Shown piece after piece: positions 24,227-33,080 of a stretch of DNA of 64,000 bases. The translations under genes and the position numbers were made by a program. How positions within the stretch are numbered: the first letter of the stretch is position 1; every line of letters begins with the position of its first letter. Under the pieces are notes generated by a model. That model saw nothing but the letters and a program-made list of their open reading frames with translations, was not told the origin of the DNA and ran no database searches. The DNA is from Nitrospirota bacterium (GTDB taxonomy: Bacteria; Nitrospirota; Nitrospiria; Nitrospirales; Nitrospiraceae): NCBI GenBank assembly GCA_026387665.1, contig JAPLLG010000013.1, positions 248,001 through 312,000 on the forward strand, written 5' to 3'.

Positions 24227-24873
24227 TGGGAAAGACGTCAGTCGAGCTGTTGATTTTCGATCTGGACGGGACGCTGATCGAGTCCAAGTGGGATATTGCC
24301 GCGTCGGTGAACCTCACGTTAGCTGAGCTGGGACTGCCGGAGCGGCCACTTGAAGAAATCTTCGGGTTTGTGGGCGACGGAGTGAAGCAACTGTTGCGCC
24401 TGTCAGTCGGCGAGAGCACTCGGGTCACCTACGACGAGGTCTTGCGGGTATTCCGGGGCCAATACCTGGCCCATTGCCTCGATCGCACCACGTTCTACCC
24501 AGGTATCGGAGAAATGCTGACGCATTTTGCCGCCAAACGGAAGGCCGTGGCCACCAATAAGGCGATCGAGTACACGAATGTGATTCTCCAAGGGTTGGGG
24601 GCAGATCATTTTGAGTATGTCGTCGGAGGCGATCATGGATTCGGATTAAAGCCGGAGCCTGGCATGCTGTTGCATGTGATGAAAGAATTGAATGTCTCGC
24701 CCGAACGCACCGTGCTCATTGGGGACAGCACCAACGACATCAACGGCGGGCATAACGCCGGGATTCGTGTCTGTGCGGTCGGCTATGGCATGGGGAATCG
24801 CACCAAGATGGCGGCCTGTCAACCGGACTGGTTTATCGAACGGCCGGAAGAATTAATGGAGCTCTTTATATGA
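24223..24873 (+). CDS. HAD-family hydrolase, phosphoglycolate phosphatase-like
   Basis: 216 residues. HAD motifs: I LLIFDLDGTLIESKWDIAAS, II VATNKAIEYTN, III on GLKPEPGML, IV VLIGDSTNDINGGHNAG. The helical cap after motif I (LPERPLEEIFGFVGDGVKQLL) is the pattern of Gph. Phosphoglycolate phosphatase clears 2-phosphoglycolate; other small phosphate esters are possible. It starts in a four-base overlap with the upstream gene and overlaps the M16 gene by four bases. Confidence 0.85.
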   Translation: MMGKTSVELLIFDLDGTLIESKWDIAASVNLTLAELGLPERPLEEIFGFVGDGVKQLLRLSVGESTRVTYDEVLRVFRGQYLAHCLDRTTFYPGIGEMLTHFAAKRKAVATNKAIEYTNVILQGLGADHFEYVVGGDHGFGLKPEPGMLLHVMKELNVSPERTVLIGDSTNDINGGHNAGIRVCAVGYGMGNRTKMAACQPDWFIERPEELMELFI

Positions 24874-26444
24874 GGATTCACATCCCACGCTTCATAGTGT
24901 TGCTCGTCGTGCTCAGTCTGAGTTTCAACCTCGATTTGCTCCATGCCGGGTCGCCCAGCCTGGCGGATCGTGTGGTGGAACAGAAGCTGGCGAACGGCCT
25001 GACCGTGCTTATGGTCGAGCGGCATCAGACGCCGGTGGTCTCCCTCAACATGACCTTCCGGGTCGGAGGAGTGAACGAGCAGATCGGCCAGACAGGTCTG
25101 GCGCACCTCTATGAACATATGGCCTTCAAGGGCACGAGGACGGTGGGGACGAAGAGTTACGAGAAAGAACGGCCGATCCTCGAAGAGTTGTTTCGCGTGG
25201 GAACTGAGTTGGAGCAGCGGCAACGGGACCTGGCCAAGAGGAATCAGGAGAAACCGGCCAGCTCCGAAGCGCGCGCCGCCGTCGAGCGCCTCCAGAAACG
25301 ATTCACGGAGTTACAAGAACAAGCGGGACAGTTCGTGGCGGGCAATGAGATGGCCTTGCTCTACCAACGGCACGGGGGAGTCGGACTCAATGCTTCGACC
25401 GGCAAGGACCTGACTCGCTACATGATCAGTCTCCCGGCGAATCGCCTGCCCCTGTGGGCTTCGCTGGAAGCCGATCGCATGGCGCATCCGGTCCTTCGCG
25501 AATTCTATAAAGAGCGAGGTGTGGTGATGGAGGAGCGGCGGTTGCGGAACGACGACAGCGCGAACGGCCTGTTGTTCGAAACCTTCACCTCAGCCGCCTT
25601 CCGCGCCCATCAATATGGCATCCCGACGATCGGCTGGGAGTCGGATATTTTGTCGCTCACGCCGGCCGACACAGAAGCCTTCTTCAAAGCCCATTACGGT
25701 CCCGACAATGCGACGATCGCCATCGTGGGCGATATCAATCCGAAGGAGGTCATGGCCCTGATCGAGCAGACGTTCGGCAAGATCCCGGCTGCGCCCCCGC
25801 AGCCTCAGATTGTGACGGTCGAGCCGCCGCAACGGGGAGAGCGCCGCGTGGAAGTGGAATTCGATGCTGAACCCTCAGTGGCCATCGGGTTCCACAAGCC
25901 GGCCTTGGGCCATCCAGACGACTATGTGTTTGACGTGATCGACGCGGTGCTGACGGAGGGCCTTACCTCCCGGCTCTATGCGAATCTGGTCCGCGACCAG
26001 CGGATCGCCGCCTCGATCAATTCCGATTCGAACTATCCCGGGGTCCGCTCCCCGAATCTGTTCGTGTTTAGCGCCACGCCGCTCGCACCCCATACGACGG
26101 CGGAAGTTGAAGCGGCCATCTATGCCGAGCTCGAACGGCTCAAGACGGAACCGGTCTCCGCCAAGGAATTAGAAAAGGTGCTGAACAATCTCGACGCGGA
26201 TTTGGTACGAGCGCTCCGGTCCAATGGGGGTCTCGCCTCTCAGTTGGCCCTCTATCAGACGGTGGCGGAAGATTGGCGCTATGCGCTGAAGGCCCGGGAC
26301 AAAATTGCCGCGGTGACGCCGGGGGATATTCAGCGGGTGGCGGCTGAATATTTCACGAAGACGAACCGAACGGTGGCGACATTGGTGAAGAAGGTTGGCG
26401 AAAAGAAAGTTGCGACGGCGCCGAAGCATGAGGTGGCGCGATGA
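24870..26444 (+). CDS. M16-family zinc peptidase, catalytic subunit
   Basis: 524 residues with a signal peptide (IVLLVVLSLSFNLDLLHAG). The inverted zinc motif HLYEH is at His79-Glu82-His83, with the distal Glu in SLEADRM. The charged insert 90-150 (RVGTELEQRQRDLAKRNQEK, in pieces) is typical of this bacterial subgroup. A second M16 domain has the RxY-like block SRLYANLVRDQRIAASI. It is likely a periplasmic peptidase that works with the downstream inactive partner, as in other M16 A/B pairs. Confidence 0.92.
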   Translation: MRIHIPRFIVLLVVLSLSFNLDLLHAGSPSLADRVVEQKLANGLTVLMVERHQTPVVSLNMTFRVGGVNEQIGQTGLAHLYEHMAFKGTRTVGTKSYEKERPILEELFRVGTELEQRQRDLAKRNQEKPASSEARAAVERLQKRFTELQEQAGQFVAGNEMALLYQRHGGVGLNASTGKDLTRYMISLPANRLPLWASLEADRMAHPVLREFYKERGVVMEERRLRNDDSANGLLFETFTSAAFRAHQYGIPTIGWESDILSLTPADTEAFFKAHYGPDNATIAIVGDINPKEVMALIEQTFGKIPAAPPQPQIVTVEPPQRGERRVEVEFDAEPSVAIGFHKPALGHPDDYVFDVIDAVLTEGLTSRLYANLVRDQRIAASINSDSNYPGVRSPNLFVFSATPLAPHTTAEVEAAIYAELERLKTEPVSAKELEKVLNNLDADLVRALRSNGGLASQLALYQTVAEDWRYALKARDKIAAVTPGDIQRVAAEYFTKTNRTVATLVKKVGEKKVATAPKHEVAR

Positions 26445-27907
26445 CAAACGTGAAAGGTGAAACGTTCAACGTGAAACGGAGATGCTTGATTCTGGTCGCG
26501 ATGGTCATGGCCCTCACGGTTCCGGTGCTGAGTGCTTGTGCCGGAAACCTGGCGTTGGGCGATCCCAGACAAATGACCTTCAAGCCGGTTGAGTTTACTC
26601 CGCCTGAACCGGATCGTGTGGTGCTTGAGAACGGGATGGTTGTCTATCTTCTGGAGGACCATGAGCTGCCTTTGATCAGCATTACCGCGACCATGAAAAC
26701 GGGAGGCTGGCTCGATCCTGCCGATAAGGTCGGCCTGGCGTCGTTGACCGGTTCCCTCATGAGGACCGGCGGAGGAGGCGGTTTGTCGGCGGAGCGAGTG
26801 GATGAAGAACTCGAACAGTTCGCCGGGGATGTCGGCATTTCGATCGGCCGCCAATCTGGTTCCGCCTCGCTCGATGTCCTTAGTAAAGATCTGAAGCGGG
26901 GGCTTCAGATTTTTGCGGGACTGATCCGGACGCCGGCGTTTGAGTCAGCGCGGGTTGAATTGGCCAAGCTTCAGTCCATCGAAGGAATTCGCCGCAGGCA
27001 GGATAATCCCAGTTCAATCGTCAGCCGTGAGTTCGTGAAGCTCCTCTATGGAGCGGAGCACCCGACGGCGCGTGAAAGCAGCGTCGAGTCCATCACCCGC
27101 ATTACCAGAGAGGATCTGATCGCCTTCCATCGGAAGACCATCCATCCGAACGGTATGATGTTGGGAGTGACGGGAGACTTCGACAAGTCCGCGATGGTGG
27201 CCCTCTTGCGCGAAACATTCGGCGATTGGAAGCCGGGCGAGGTTCTGGCCTTGACGATTGCCGATGCGCCCCAGAATCAGACGGGGAAGCCAGTTGTCCG
27301 GTTCGTGAACAAGGATACCTCGCAAACGCATCTCCGCGTCGGGCATCTGTCGATCAAGGAAAGCGATCCGGACTATGTGTCCCTTGCGATTGCAAACGAT
27401 ATCCTGGGGGGCAGCTCCTTTCGCAGCCGCCTCTTCAACGATGTGCGGACCAAGCGGGGCCTGGCCTATTCGGTCGGCAGCCGTTTGAATACCGGGGTGC
27501 ATGATCAAGGGGTCTGGCTGATGAGGGCAGAGACGAAGCTCCCCTCGACGCAAGAGGTCATTGCCCGGTTCATTGCGAACATGGAACGGATGAGAACCGA
27601 GCTGGTGACGGACAGCGAGTTGGCAGAAGCGAAAGAGGCCTATGTGAATTCGTTTGTCTTCTCCTTTGCCAGTTCGTCGGCGATCGTGGGGCGGCTGGTT
27701 GAGCTGGAATATGACGGGCTTCCCCATGACTTTCTCCAGCAATTGCGGACGCGGGTCGTGGCTTTGACGAAGGAAGAAATTCTGGCGGCGGCGAAGAAGC
27801 ATTTCAATCCTGAGCGATTGACCATCGTGGCAGTCGGGGCGGGGGAGGCCTTGCCGAAGTTGCTGGGGGGATTCGGGGAGGTCCAAGAAGTGAAGGTGGC
27901 TCCGTAG
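26441..27907 (+). CDS. M16-family non-catalytic partner, putative lipoprotein
   Basis: 488 residues. A signal peptide ends in VLSAC, a plausible lipobox. The fold matches M16 (RVVLENGMVVYLLEDHELP.., GGSSFRSRLFNDVRTKRGLAYSV), but the zinc motif is replaced by LASLTGSLM, so it cannot be catalytic. It keeps the substrate-binding RxxxxY block. It overlaps the active subunit by ATGA. The first codons are in a short repeated word AACGTGAAA, so the true start could be a later ATG near 26501. Confidence 0.9.
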   Translation: MTNVKGETFNVKRRCLILVAMVMALTVPVLSACAGNLALGDPRQMTFKPVEFTPPEPDRVVLENGMVVYLLEDHELPLISITATMKTGGWLDPADKVGLASLTGSLMRTGGGGGLSAERVDEELEQFAGDVGISIGRQSGSASLDVLSKDLKRGLQIFAGLIRTPAFESARVELAKLQSIEGIRRRQDNPSSIVSREFVKLLYGAEHPTARESSVESITRITREDLIAFHRKTIHPNGMMLGVTGDFDKSAMVALLRETFGDWKPGEVLALTIADAPQNQTGKPVVRFVNKDTSQTHLRVGHLSIKESDPDYVSLAIANDILGGSSFRSRLFNDVRTKRGLAYSVGSRLNTGVHDQGVWLMRAETKLPSTQEVIARFIANMERMRTELVTDSELAEAKEAYVNSFVFSFASSSAIVGRLVELEYDGLPHDFLQQLRTRVVALTKEEILAAAKKHFNPERLTIVAVGAGEALPKLLGGFGEVQEVKVAP

Positions 27908-27936
27908 CGCTAATAAGAGGGGACGAGTGGTGCGAT

Positions 27937-28073
27937 CAGCCTGACCGTCCTCGCACCCCGCCCGGTGTAGGAGGGGAGGGGTAGCCCATTAGTCTCCTTT
28001 GCTCGCGCAACGCGCGGCCTGAGAAGGCCCTCGTTGGACGCGCGCAGTGGGAGATCAGCGGACCACCCTCCCT
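27937..28073. repeat. Palindromic repeat family C, copy 1
   Basis: A long imperfect palindrome centred on the block CTCGCGCAACGCGCGG ... CTCGTTGGACGCGCGCAGTG. The same block recurs at 34.6-34.7 kb, in both cases just downstream of a gene ending in TAG. Confidence 0.75.
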
Positions 28074-28129
28074 AGGGAATGAAAGCCTTCGGAGCTGATG
28101 GCTGAGAGCTGACTGCTGAAAGCTAACCT

Positions 28130-28969
28130 ATGCCCCTTGAAGACGATTTCTGCGACATCATTAAGAAAGCCCGCATTGGGCAGGCTTGGTCCGTGGAGAA
28201 GGTGGCTCGCTTCACCGGCCTTTCGGGGGCCTCTGTCACTGCGCTTGAACGGGGCGATCAGCCTCGTGACAAGGCAGAAGTGCGCGCCCTCGCTGCTACG
28301 TTAAAGCTTCGTCTTGCTCCCTTGGAACAGATCGTTTTTGCGCAGTGGGTTCCCCAACTGACTCCCTCGATCCCGGAGATCGAAACCATCCGGGGCGACA
28401 TCAACGGCTATGGGGTCAACGGCTATATTGTGCATGATTCAGGCGAGGCGCTCCTCGTCGATACGGCCTACAACGCGTCTGTCATGATCGCTTGGCTTGA
28501 ATCCCATCGAGTCAGGCTGACCGGCATCTGTCTGACGCACGGCCATGCGGACCATGCGGAAGGGATTCAGCAGCTTCTGGCGCGATGGCCTGTGTCGGTC
28601 TATCTGGGGGCTGAGGATGTCGATCTCCTGCGCTGGAAGCCCTCAGAGGGCCTCGTTGCGCCACAGGATGGCCGCGCCATTCCGGTCGGACGTCTCACGG
28701 TCCATTGTCTTACTACGCCAGGCCATACGCAGGGCGGCATCTGTTATCGGATGGATTGCGGGCCACGGCCTGTCTGTTTTGTCGGCGACACCCTCTTTGC
28801 CGGATCGATCGGAAAATCTGTCCCGCATAGCCTTTTCCCGACCCATCTGGATTCCGTGAGACAGCGCCTGTTGAAACTGCCGCACGATTGTATCCTTTTG
28901 CCAGGTCATGGGCCGGCCACGACGGTGCGCGAAGAGCTCGACCATAATCCTTTCGCCTTAGATCACTGA
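28130..28969 (+). CDS. XRE-type HTH fused to a metallo-beta-lactamase-fold hydrolase
   Basis: 279 residues. Residues 1-70 form a lambda-repressor-like HTH (WSVEKVARFTGLSGASVTALERGD). Residues 85-270 are a glyoxalase II-like MBL domain with THGHADHAEG, TPGHTQGGI, FVGDTLFAGSIG and the final LLPGHGPATTV. All zinc ligands are present. It could be a ligand-sensing regulator or an enzyme that regulates its own gene. It starts at ATG 28130 directly after sequence of the GAGCTGATGGCTGAGAGCTG type, also repeat-like. Next gene 10 bases later. Confidence 0.85.
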   Translation: MPLEDDFCDIIKKARIGQAWSVEKVARFTGLSGASVTALERGDQPRDKAEVRALAATLKLRLAPLEQIVFAQWVPQLTPSIPEIETIRGDINGYGVNGYIVHDSGEALLVDTAYNASVMIAWLESHRVRLTGICLTHGHADHAEGIQQLLARWPVSVYLGAEDVDLLRWKPSEGLVAPQDGRAIPVGRLTVHCLTTPGHTQGGICYRMDCGPRPVCFVGDTLFAGSIGKSVPHSLFPTHLDSVRQRLLKLPHDCILLPGHGPATTVREELDHNPFALDH

Positions 28970-28979
28970 GACAAGCGGT

Positions 28980-29957
28980 ATGAGTTTCGATCAACGCCAC
29001 GACGAGCAGCCAATCCGCAACGGAGAACTGCCGATTATTGTGGAGGGACCGCCCGAGGAGCTGGGCGATTTTCCGGAAGAGGACGAGTTCGAGGAGACGC
29101 CCTTTTCGAAATGGACCCTCCCTATCTGCCTCTTTGTGGCGACGGTCTTCACCACCCTGTGGGCCGGGGCCTATCAGGCCTACAACGGACCGATCAGCGG
29201 ACCGGTGGACTTTTTGCTGGAGCATCCCGAGCTGCTCGGTCGCGGGATTCCCTTCGCCGCCACGCTGCTGCTGATTTTAATGACCCATGAGTGCGGGCAT
29301 TATGTGCTCTCCCGCATCCATCGCGTGCCGGCCTCTCTCCCCCTGTTCATCCCAGGTCCTCCCTATTTCATCGGCACGTTCGGCGCGATCATTCGGCTGC
29401 GAGGACCAATCTTGAACCGGCGCGCCCTCTTCGATATCGGCGTGGCCGGTCCGCTGGCAGGGTTTGTCGTGGCGGTGGTGGCGCTGGTCATAGGGCTGAA
29501 TCTCTCGACGGTCGTCGATCGGACCGCGACTGTTGGATTGCAGTTGGGCGAACCTCTGCTGTTACAGTTCATCTCCTGGCTGGTCGTCGGTTCCCTTCCG
29601 CTTCAAGCAGACATCGTCTTACATCCTATTGGGTTCGCCGCCTGGTTCGGCCTGTTTGTGACGTCGCTGAATCTCATTCCCATCGGCCAACTCGACGGAG
29701 GCCATGTGGCCTATGCCCTGTGGGGCTCACGCCAACGGACGTTGGCCTTTGCCATGGTGCCGCTGTTGATTGTGCTGGGACTCGCGGGCTGGCATGGCTG
29801 GCTCCTCTGGGCCTTCATGGCGGGACTCTGGGGCTTCGGACATCCGCCTGTGTGCGACCCCCATGTGCCGCTGGGCCGGGGGCGGGTTTTGGTTGGATGG
29901 ATTGCGCTGGCGGTGTTTGTTCTTACGTTTGCGCCTGTCCCCTTCTCCTTCCACTAG
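28980..29957 (+). CDS. Site-2-protease-type membrane metalloprotease (M50 family)
   Basis: 325 residues with an acidic cytosolic N-terminus (EELGDFPEEDEFEETP). Membrane segments carry the zinc motif LILMTHECGHYVLSR (HExxH) and the distal LNLIPIGQLDGGHV, as in site-2 proteases. The block RVPASLPLFIPGPPYFIGTFG is typical of the EGY-like subfamily. It would cut transmembrane substrates. It ends at TAG 29955-29957 on the edge of repeat copy 4. Confidence 0.88.
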   Translation: MSFDQRHDEQPIRNGELPIIVEGPPEELGDFPEEDEFEETPFSKWTLPICLFVATVFTTLWAGAYQAYNGPISGPVDFLLEHPELLGRGIPFAATLLLILMTHECGHYVLSRIHRVPASLPLFIPGPPYFIGTFGAIIRLRGPILNRRALFDIGVAGPLAGFVVAVVALVIGLNLSTVVDRTATVGLQLGEPLLLQFISWLVVGSLPLQADIVLHPIGFAAWFGLFVTSLNLIPIGQLDGGHVAYALWGSRQRTLAFAMVPLLIVLGLAGWHGWLLWAFMAGLWGFGHPPVCDPHVPLGRGRVLVGWIALAVFVLTFAPVPFSFH

Positions 29958-30078
29958 CGGCTGCTGAAACAGACGCGCCAGCTTCGTTCTCGCATCGTTC
30001 AGACCCTCAACGTACCGCTACGGGTACGCCTCGGGTCCTCACTCGCTGCGGCCTTGCTGACGGTCTGTTTGAGCAGCC
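29955..30078. repeat. Family A inverted repeat, copy 4
   Basis: Arms GGCTGCTGAAACAGACG and CGGTCTGTTTGAGCAGCC around the shared core (CCAGCTTCGTTCTCGC ... TGCGGCCTTGCTGACGG). It begins at the TAG stop of the M50 gene. Confidence 0.87.
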
Positions 30079-30158
30079 TTCACACAGATGGCATTCAATA
30101 GCGTTGAGCAATCCGGATAATTTCTTGTCCGATTGCGCGCATGGTCCTACCATGTGTC

Positions 30159-30896
30159 ATGGCATCCACCACCATTCCCACGATCCTTTGCCCCAAGTGT
30201 CAGGCCGAGCGGTTGGACAGTGCGACCGAGTGCCTGAGGTGCGGGATCATCTTTGCGAAGTATCGGCCGCTTGCTCCGCTGCAGCCGATGCATCGGGATC
30301 GTTCTCGTTGGATGGCCTTTGCCAAAGAGTGGTTGGTGGATGCGGATCAGTCTGCCGATTCGATGACCTTCGCCGTCCGGGCTGTCCTGTTTTTACTGCT
30401 GCTCTGGTGGGGCAAAACGTTCATCTTCACGCCGCTTGAAATCAATTACACGGGGGAATCATTTTTTCACCTGATCAATCTGCCGTTTCACGAGGCGGGC
30501 CATCTTCTCTTTATGCCGTTGGGACGATTCATGATGATTCTGGGCGGGAGCCTTAGTCAGGTCCTGATGCCGCTCGTCTGTCTGGCGACCTTTCTCGTGA
30601 AGACACGCGATCCCTTCGGCGCGTCTGTGGCCCTCTGGTGGACGGCGGAAAGTCTCATGGATCTCGCCCCCTATATCAACGATGCGAGGGCGCTGGATTT
30701 GATGCTGCTGGGCGGAGTGACAGGAAAAGAAACGGACGGGCACGATTGGAACAATATTCTGACCATGATGGGATGGCTGGAGTATGACCATCGCCTGGCC
30801 CACCTCACCTACAATATTGGTATTGTCCTGATGCTGGCTTCGTTCGCCTGGGGTGGACTGTTGCTCTGGAAGCAATATTGCCGGCTCTCGCCGTAA
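30159..30896 (+). CDS. Membrane protein with zinc ribbon and HExxH motif
   Basis: 245 residues from ATG 30159; ATG 30141 would add six residues. The N-terminus is a zinc ribbon (LCPKCQAERLD...CLRCG). Several membrane segments follow, with LPFHEAGHLLFMPLG (an HExxH motif) beside GGSLSQVLMPLVCL. The motif, with following GG and membrane context, resembles M50-like proteases, but no second NxxPxxxLDG motif is found. It follows the M50 gene after a repeat. A putative intramembrane protease or a zinc-binding relative. Confidence 0.7.
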   Translation: MASTTIPTILCPKCQAERLDSATECLRCGIIFAKYRPLAPLQPMHRDRSRWMAFAKEWLVDADQSADSMTFAVRAVLFLLLLWWGKTFIFTPLEINYTGESFFHLINLPFHEAGHLLFMPLGRFMMILGGSLSQVLMPLVCLATFLVKTRDPFGASVALWWTAESLMDLAPYINDARALDLMLLGGVTGKETDGHDWNNILTMMGWLEYDHRLAHLTYNIGIVLMLASFAWGGLLLWKQYCRLSP

Positions 30897-30958
30897 CCTG
30901 CTTGCGCGACCCTAGAAACTCTCTTACGATAGACTTTCACTGGCTCAGGAGGCTCCTC

Positions 30959-31435
30959 ATGCGAAGCCTATTGGTAATTCGTATTTGTCTCATCATGGTC
31001 GGCATGGCCGTGACTAGCCAGGCCCTTGCAGCCGACTCCAGCGCCTCCTCTCGATTTACCCTGCTGCTGAACGGAGCAGCAGTCAAAGACAACAGCACCG
31101 GTTTGATCTGGGAACAGGAGCCGGATCGGGAGCACGATGTGTGGGGTTCATCCGTGGCCCGTTGTGCGACAAAAGAGGTGGGAGGGAAGAAGGGCTGGCG
31201 CGCACCCTCGGTGGATGAACTCAAGACCTTGATCGATGGATCCCAACATGATCCGGCTTTGCCGGCAGGCCATCCCTTCTCCAACATCAAGTCGGAGATC
31301 TATTGGACGGCGACGCCCCACCCGACCGACGATATGGTGGCCTGGCAGATTAGTTTTTTTAGCGGCGAGCCTGTGACAGACCAGAAATCCGGAACCAGGC
31401 GTCTTTGGTGCCTCCTGGGTTCGTCGGGCGAGTAA
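30959..31435 (+). CDS. Exported DUF1566-type protein
   Basis: 158 residues from ATG 30959 (SD AGGAGG about eight bases upstream). A signal peptide ends ALAADSS. The mature part has the DUF1566/Lcl pattern: RFTLLLNGAAVKDNSTGLIWEQE, WRAPSVDELKTLIDGS, IYWTATPHPTDDMVAWQISF and GTRRLWCL. Such domains are common in secreted and surface proteins; function is unknown. It ends nine bases before the stop of a convergent gene. Confidence 0.85.
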   Translation: MRSLLVIRICLIMVGMAVTSQALAADSSASSRFTLLLNGAAVKDNSTGLIWEQEPDREHDVWGSSVARCATKEVGGKKGWRAPSVDELKTLIDGSQHDPALPAGHPFSNIKSEIYWTATPHPTDDMVAWQISFFSGEPVTDQKSGTRRLWCLLGSSGE

Positions 31436-31443
31436 CGAGACGG

Positions 31444-32145
31444 TCAGCGTTCTCTGCCGATTCTTGCGACATCGTCGCGCAGCTTCTTCATCAGTTGGGT
31501 TAGCGCCTGTCGTCGCGCTTCGGTGACCTGGTCTTGATCTTCGATCCGTGCGCTGGGACCGACGACCTTCGATGTTCCCTGCGCCTCTTCCTCCGCCAGT
31601 TTGGTTCCTCGCCGGACATCCCATACAGTACTTCGCACGAGACAGAGCGCGTCGCTGTGGGTGCCGTCTGCGTAGTAGGACCCGAGCATCGTCCAATAGA
31701 GCAATGTCCCCTTGTAGTTGTTGTAGCGATCGACGGCTGCGGCGCCGTTCACGATGAGCAGGAGATCGACACCGTACCGCAGGGCTGATTCCCGTAGCTG
31801 CGCCCATTGGTTTCCCTTGATTGAAGAGAGATGGAGGAAGGATGTGCCGCTGATGAGGCCCTCTCGTTGCAATCCGTTGGTCCAGGACAGGAGGGATTCC
31901 CGATCGGCATCAGTCCATTCGAATTTATGGTGAAGGAATCCGGTCGGCATGACATAGAGCCCCAACTTCGGCGGTCCTTGCCTGAGGGAGGGGGCCGCCG
32001 TCTGTTCTGATAGTGGAGCACCGACAAGCTGAGCCTCTTCGTCCTTCAGTATCTGCTGGAGCGAATCAATGGGCTGCGTCCGATTGCTTGCGCAACCGGT
32101 TGGGAGGATAAACAGCGCGAGCAAAATATAGGGGTGGAGCCTCAT
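31444..32145 (-). CDS. Putative lipoprotein (233 aa)
   Basis: 233 residues with lipobox LPTGC (Cys18). Mature part contains KLGLYVMPTGFLHHKFEWT, YGVDLLLIVNGAAAVDRYNN and a tail rich in charged residues. The overall pattern (YGVDLLLIV, followed by W-x-V-R) recalls lipoproteins that share a CsgG/GNA1162-like fold, but I cannot assign it. Convergent with the DUF1566 gene. Confidence 0.7.
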   Translation of the reverse strand: MRLHPYILLALFILPTGCASNRTQPIDSLQQILKDEEAQLVGAPLSEQTAAPSLRQGPPKLGLYVMPTGFLHHKFEWTDADRESLLSWTNGLQREGLISGTSFLHLSSIKGNQWAQLRESALRYGVDLLLIVNGAAAVDRYNNYKGTLLYWTMLGSYYADGTHSDALCLVRSTVWDVRRGTKLAEEEAQGTSKVVGPSARIEDQDQVTEARRQALTQLMKKLRDDVARIGRER

Positions 32146-32212
32146 GTCGGTAACATCCTTCCGTAGATTTTGCAGAGCCCTTTGCGTGAAGGCCTCAGCG
32201 TAATGGTTCTGC

Positions 32213-32417
32213 TAGCAGGCTGTGAGAAAACTCGGTTGATACGGAATATGGTCAAAATATTCCGCACGGTGCTGGGGCCAGAATCACCTCAGGATGCTCA
32301 AAAAGGCCGTTCCAGCAAGGCCGCAGCGAGTGAAGGCCCGAGGCGTACCCGTAGCGGTACGTTGAGGGTCTGAACGATGCGAGAACGACGCTGGCGGACT
32401 TTTTCAGCATCCTGCTA
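32213..32417. repeat. Family A composite repeat, copy 5
   Basis: Two modules as in copy 1: 32213-32290 beginning TAGCAGGCTGTGAG, then the long inverted repeat ending TTTTTCAGCATCCTGCTA. The final CTA (32415-32417) is the TAG stop of the minus-strand gene. Confidence 0.88.
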
Positions 32418-32903
32418 GGGCTTTACTTCATCGAGGAGGGGCGTGATTTTGTCTGCCACAGCCTGCACCACACCCTCTCGTTCCCCTGCCACTTTAAGCC
32501 CTCGGAAACTCAAGTAGTAGCCGCCGTGGCTTGGCGCTTGGATGGTCGCCTGGAGTTCGATACGCGTGCCTTCTTCCACGTCTGGATCTTTGACCGTCGG
32601 GATGCCGCAGCGGCCAAACGAGGCGACATTGATCGAGGCGGTCTCATCTTCCAGGTAAAACAGGTAGGCGCCGTAACAGGTGGAGCCGGCCGGCAAGGTA
32701 TAGGGATCAAGGGGCTGTACGTCCCGCACGGTTCCTTGCAGCGTCACCTGCCGGAGGTGGAAGCGGCTTGGTTCGTCCAGGATCTCGCGAATAGGAATAG
32801 GATCGGCTGCCAAGGCAAGGACAGGCGAAACGGCCCAGCCAAGGCAGAGCGCGATGAAGAGGGAAACTGGTTTTCTGTATCTGGCGAACCTTTCGATGGT
32901 CAT
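32415..32903 (-). CDS. Exported OB-fold-like protein
   Basis: 162 residues from ATG 32903 (MTIERFARYRKP); ATG 32921 is an alternative. A signal peptide ends VLALAADPIP. The mature part shows an OB-like pattern: RFHLRQVTLQGTVRDVQPLDPY, CYGAYLFYLEDETASINVASF. Such OB domains occur in exported proteins of unclear role. It ends DEVKP with the TAG stop in repeat copy 5. Confidence 0.7.
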   Translation of the reverse strand: MTIERFARYRKPVSLFIALCLGWAVSPVLALAADPIPIREILDEPSRFHLRQVTLQGTVRDVQPLDPYTLPAGSTCYGAYLFYLEDETASINVASFGRCGIPTVKDPDVEEGTRIELQATIQAPSHGGYYLSFRGLKVAGEREGVVQAVADKITPLLDEVKP

Positions 32904-33080
32904 AGGCTGGCATTCTACCATTCCTGCTTTCGTGAGCAATGTGCGAAGCGGAAGACGGTCTCTTTCGCCTCGGCGGCACAGCCAGTATAATCTGCGGCTA
33001 CTTTCAGGGAGTTGTGAAAAATTTATTGTACACGGATGATTCAAGGGTCGGCAGATCTTGGACAACGGGAACTTATTGCG

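Noticed and set aside
29291-30439. 382-codon plus-strand frame across the M50 gene and repeat copy 4
   Set aside because: Out of frame with the M50 motifs, rich in Arg/Ser/Pro, and runs through the repeat.
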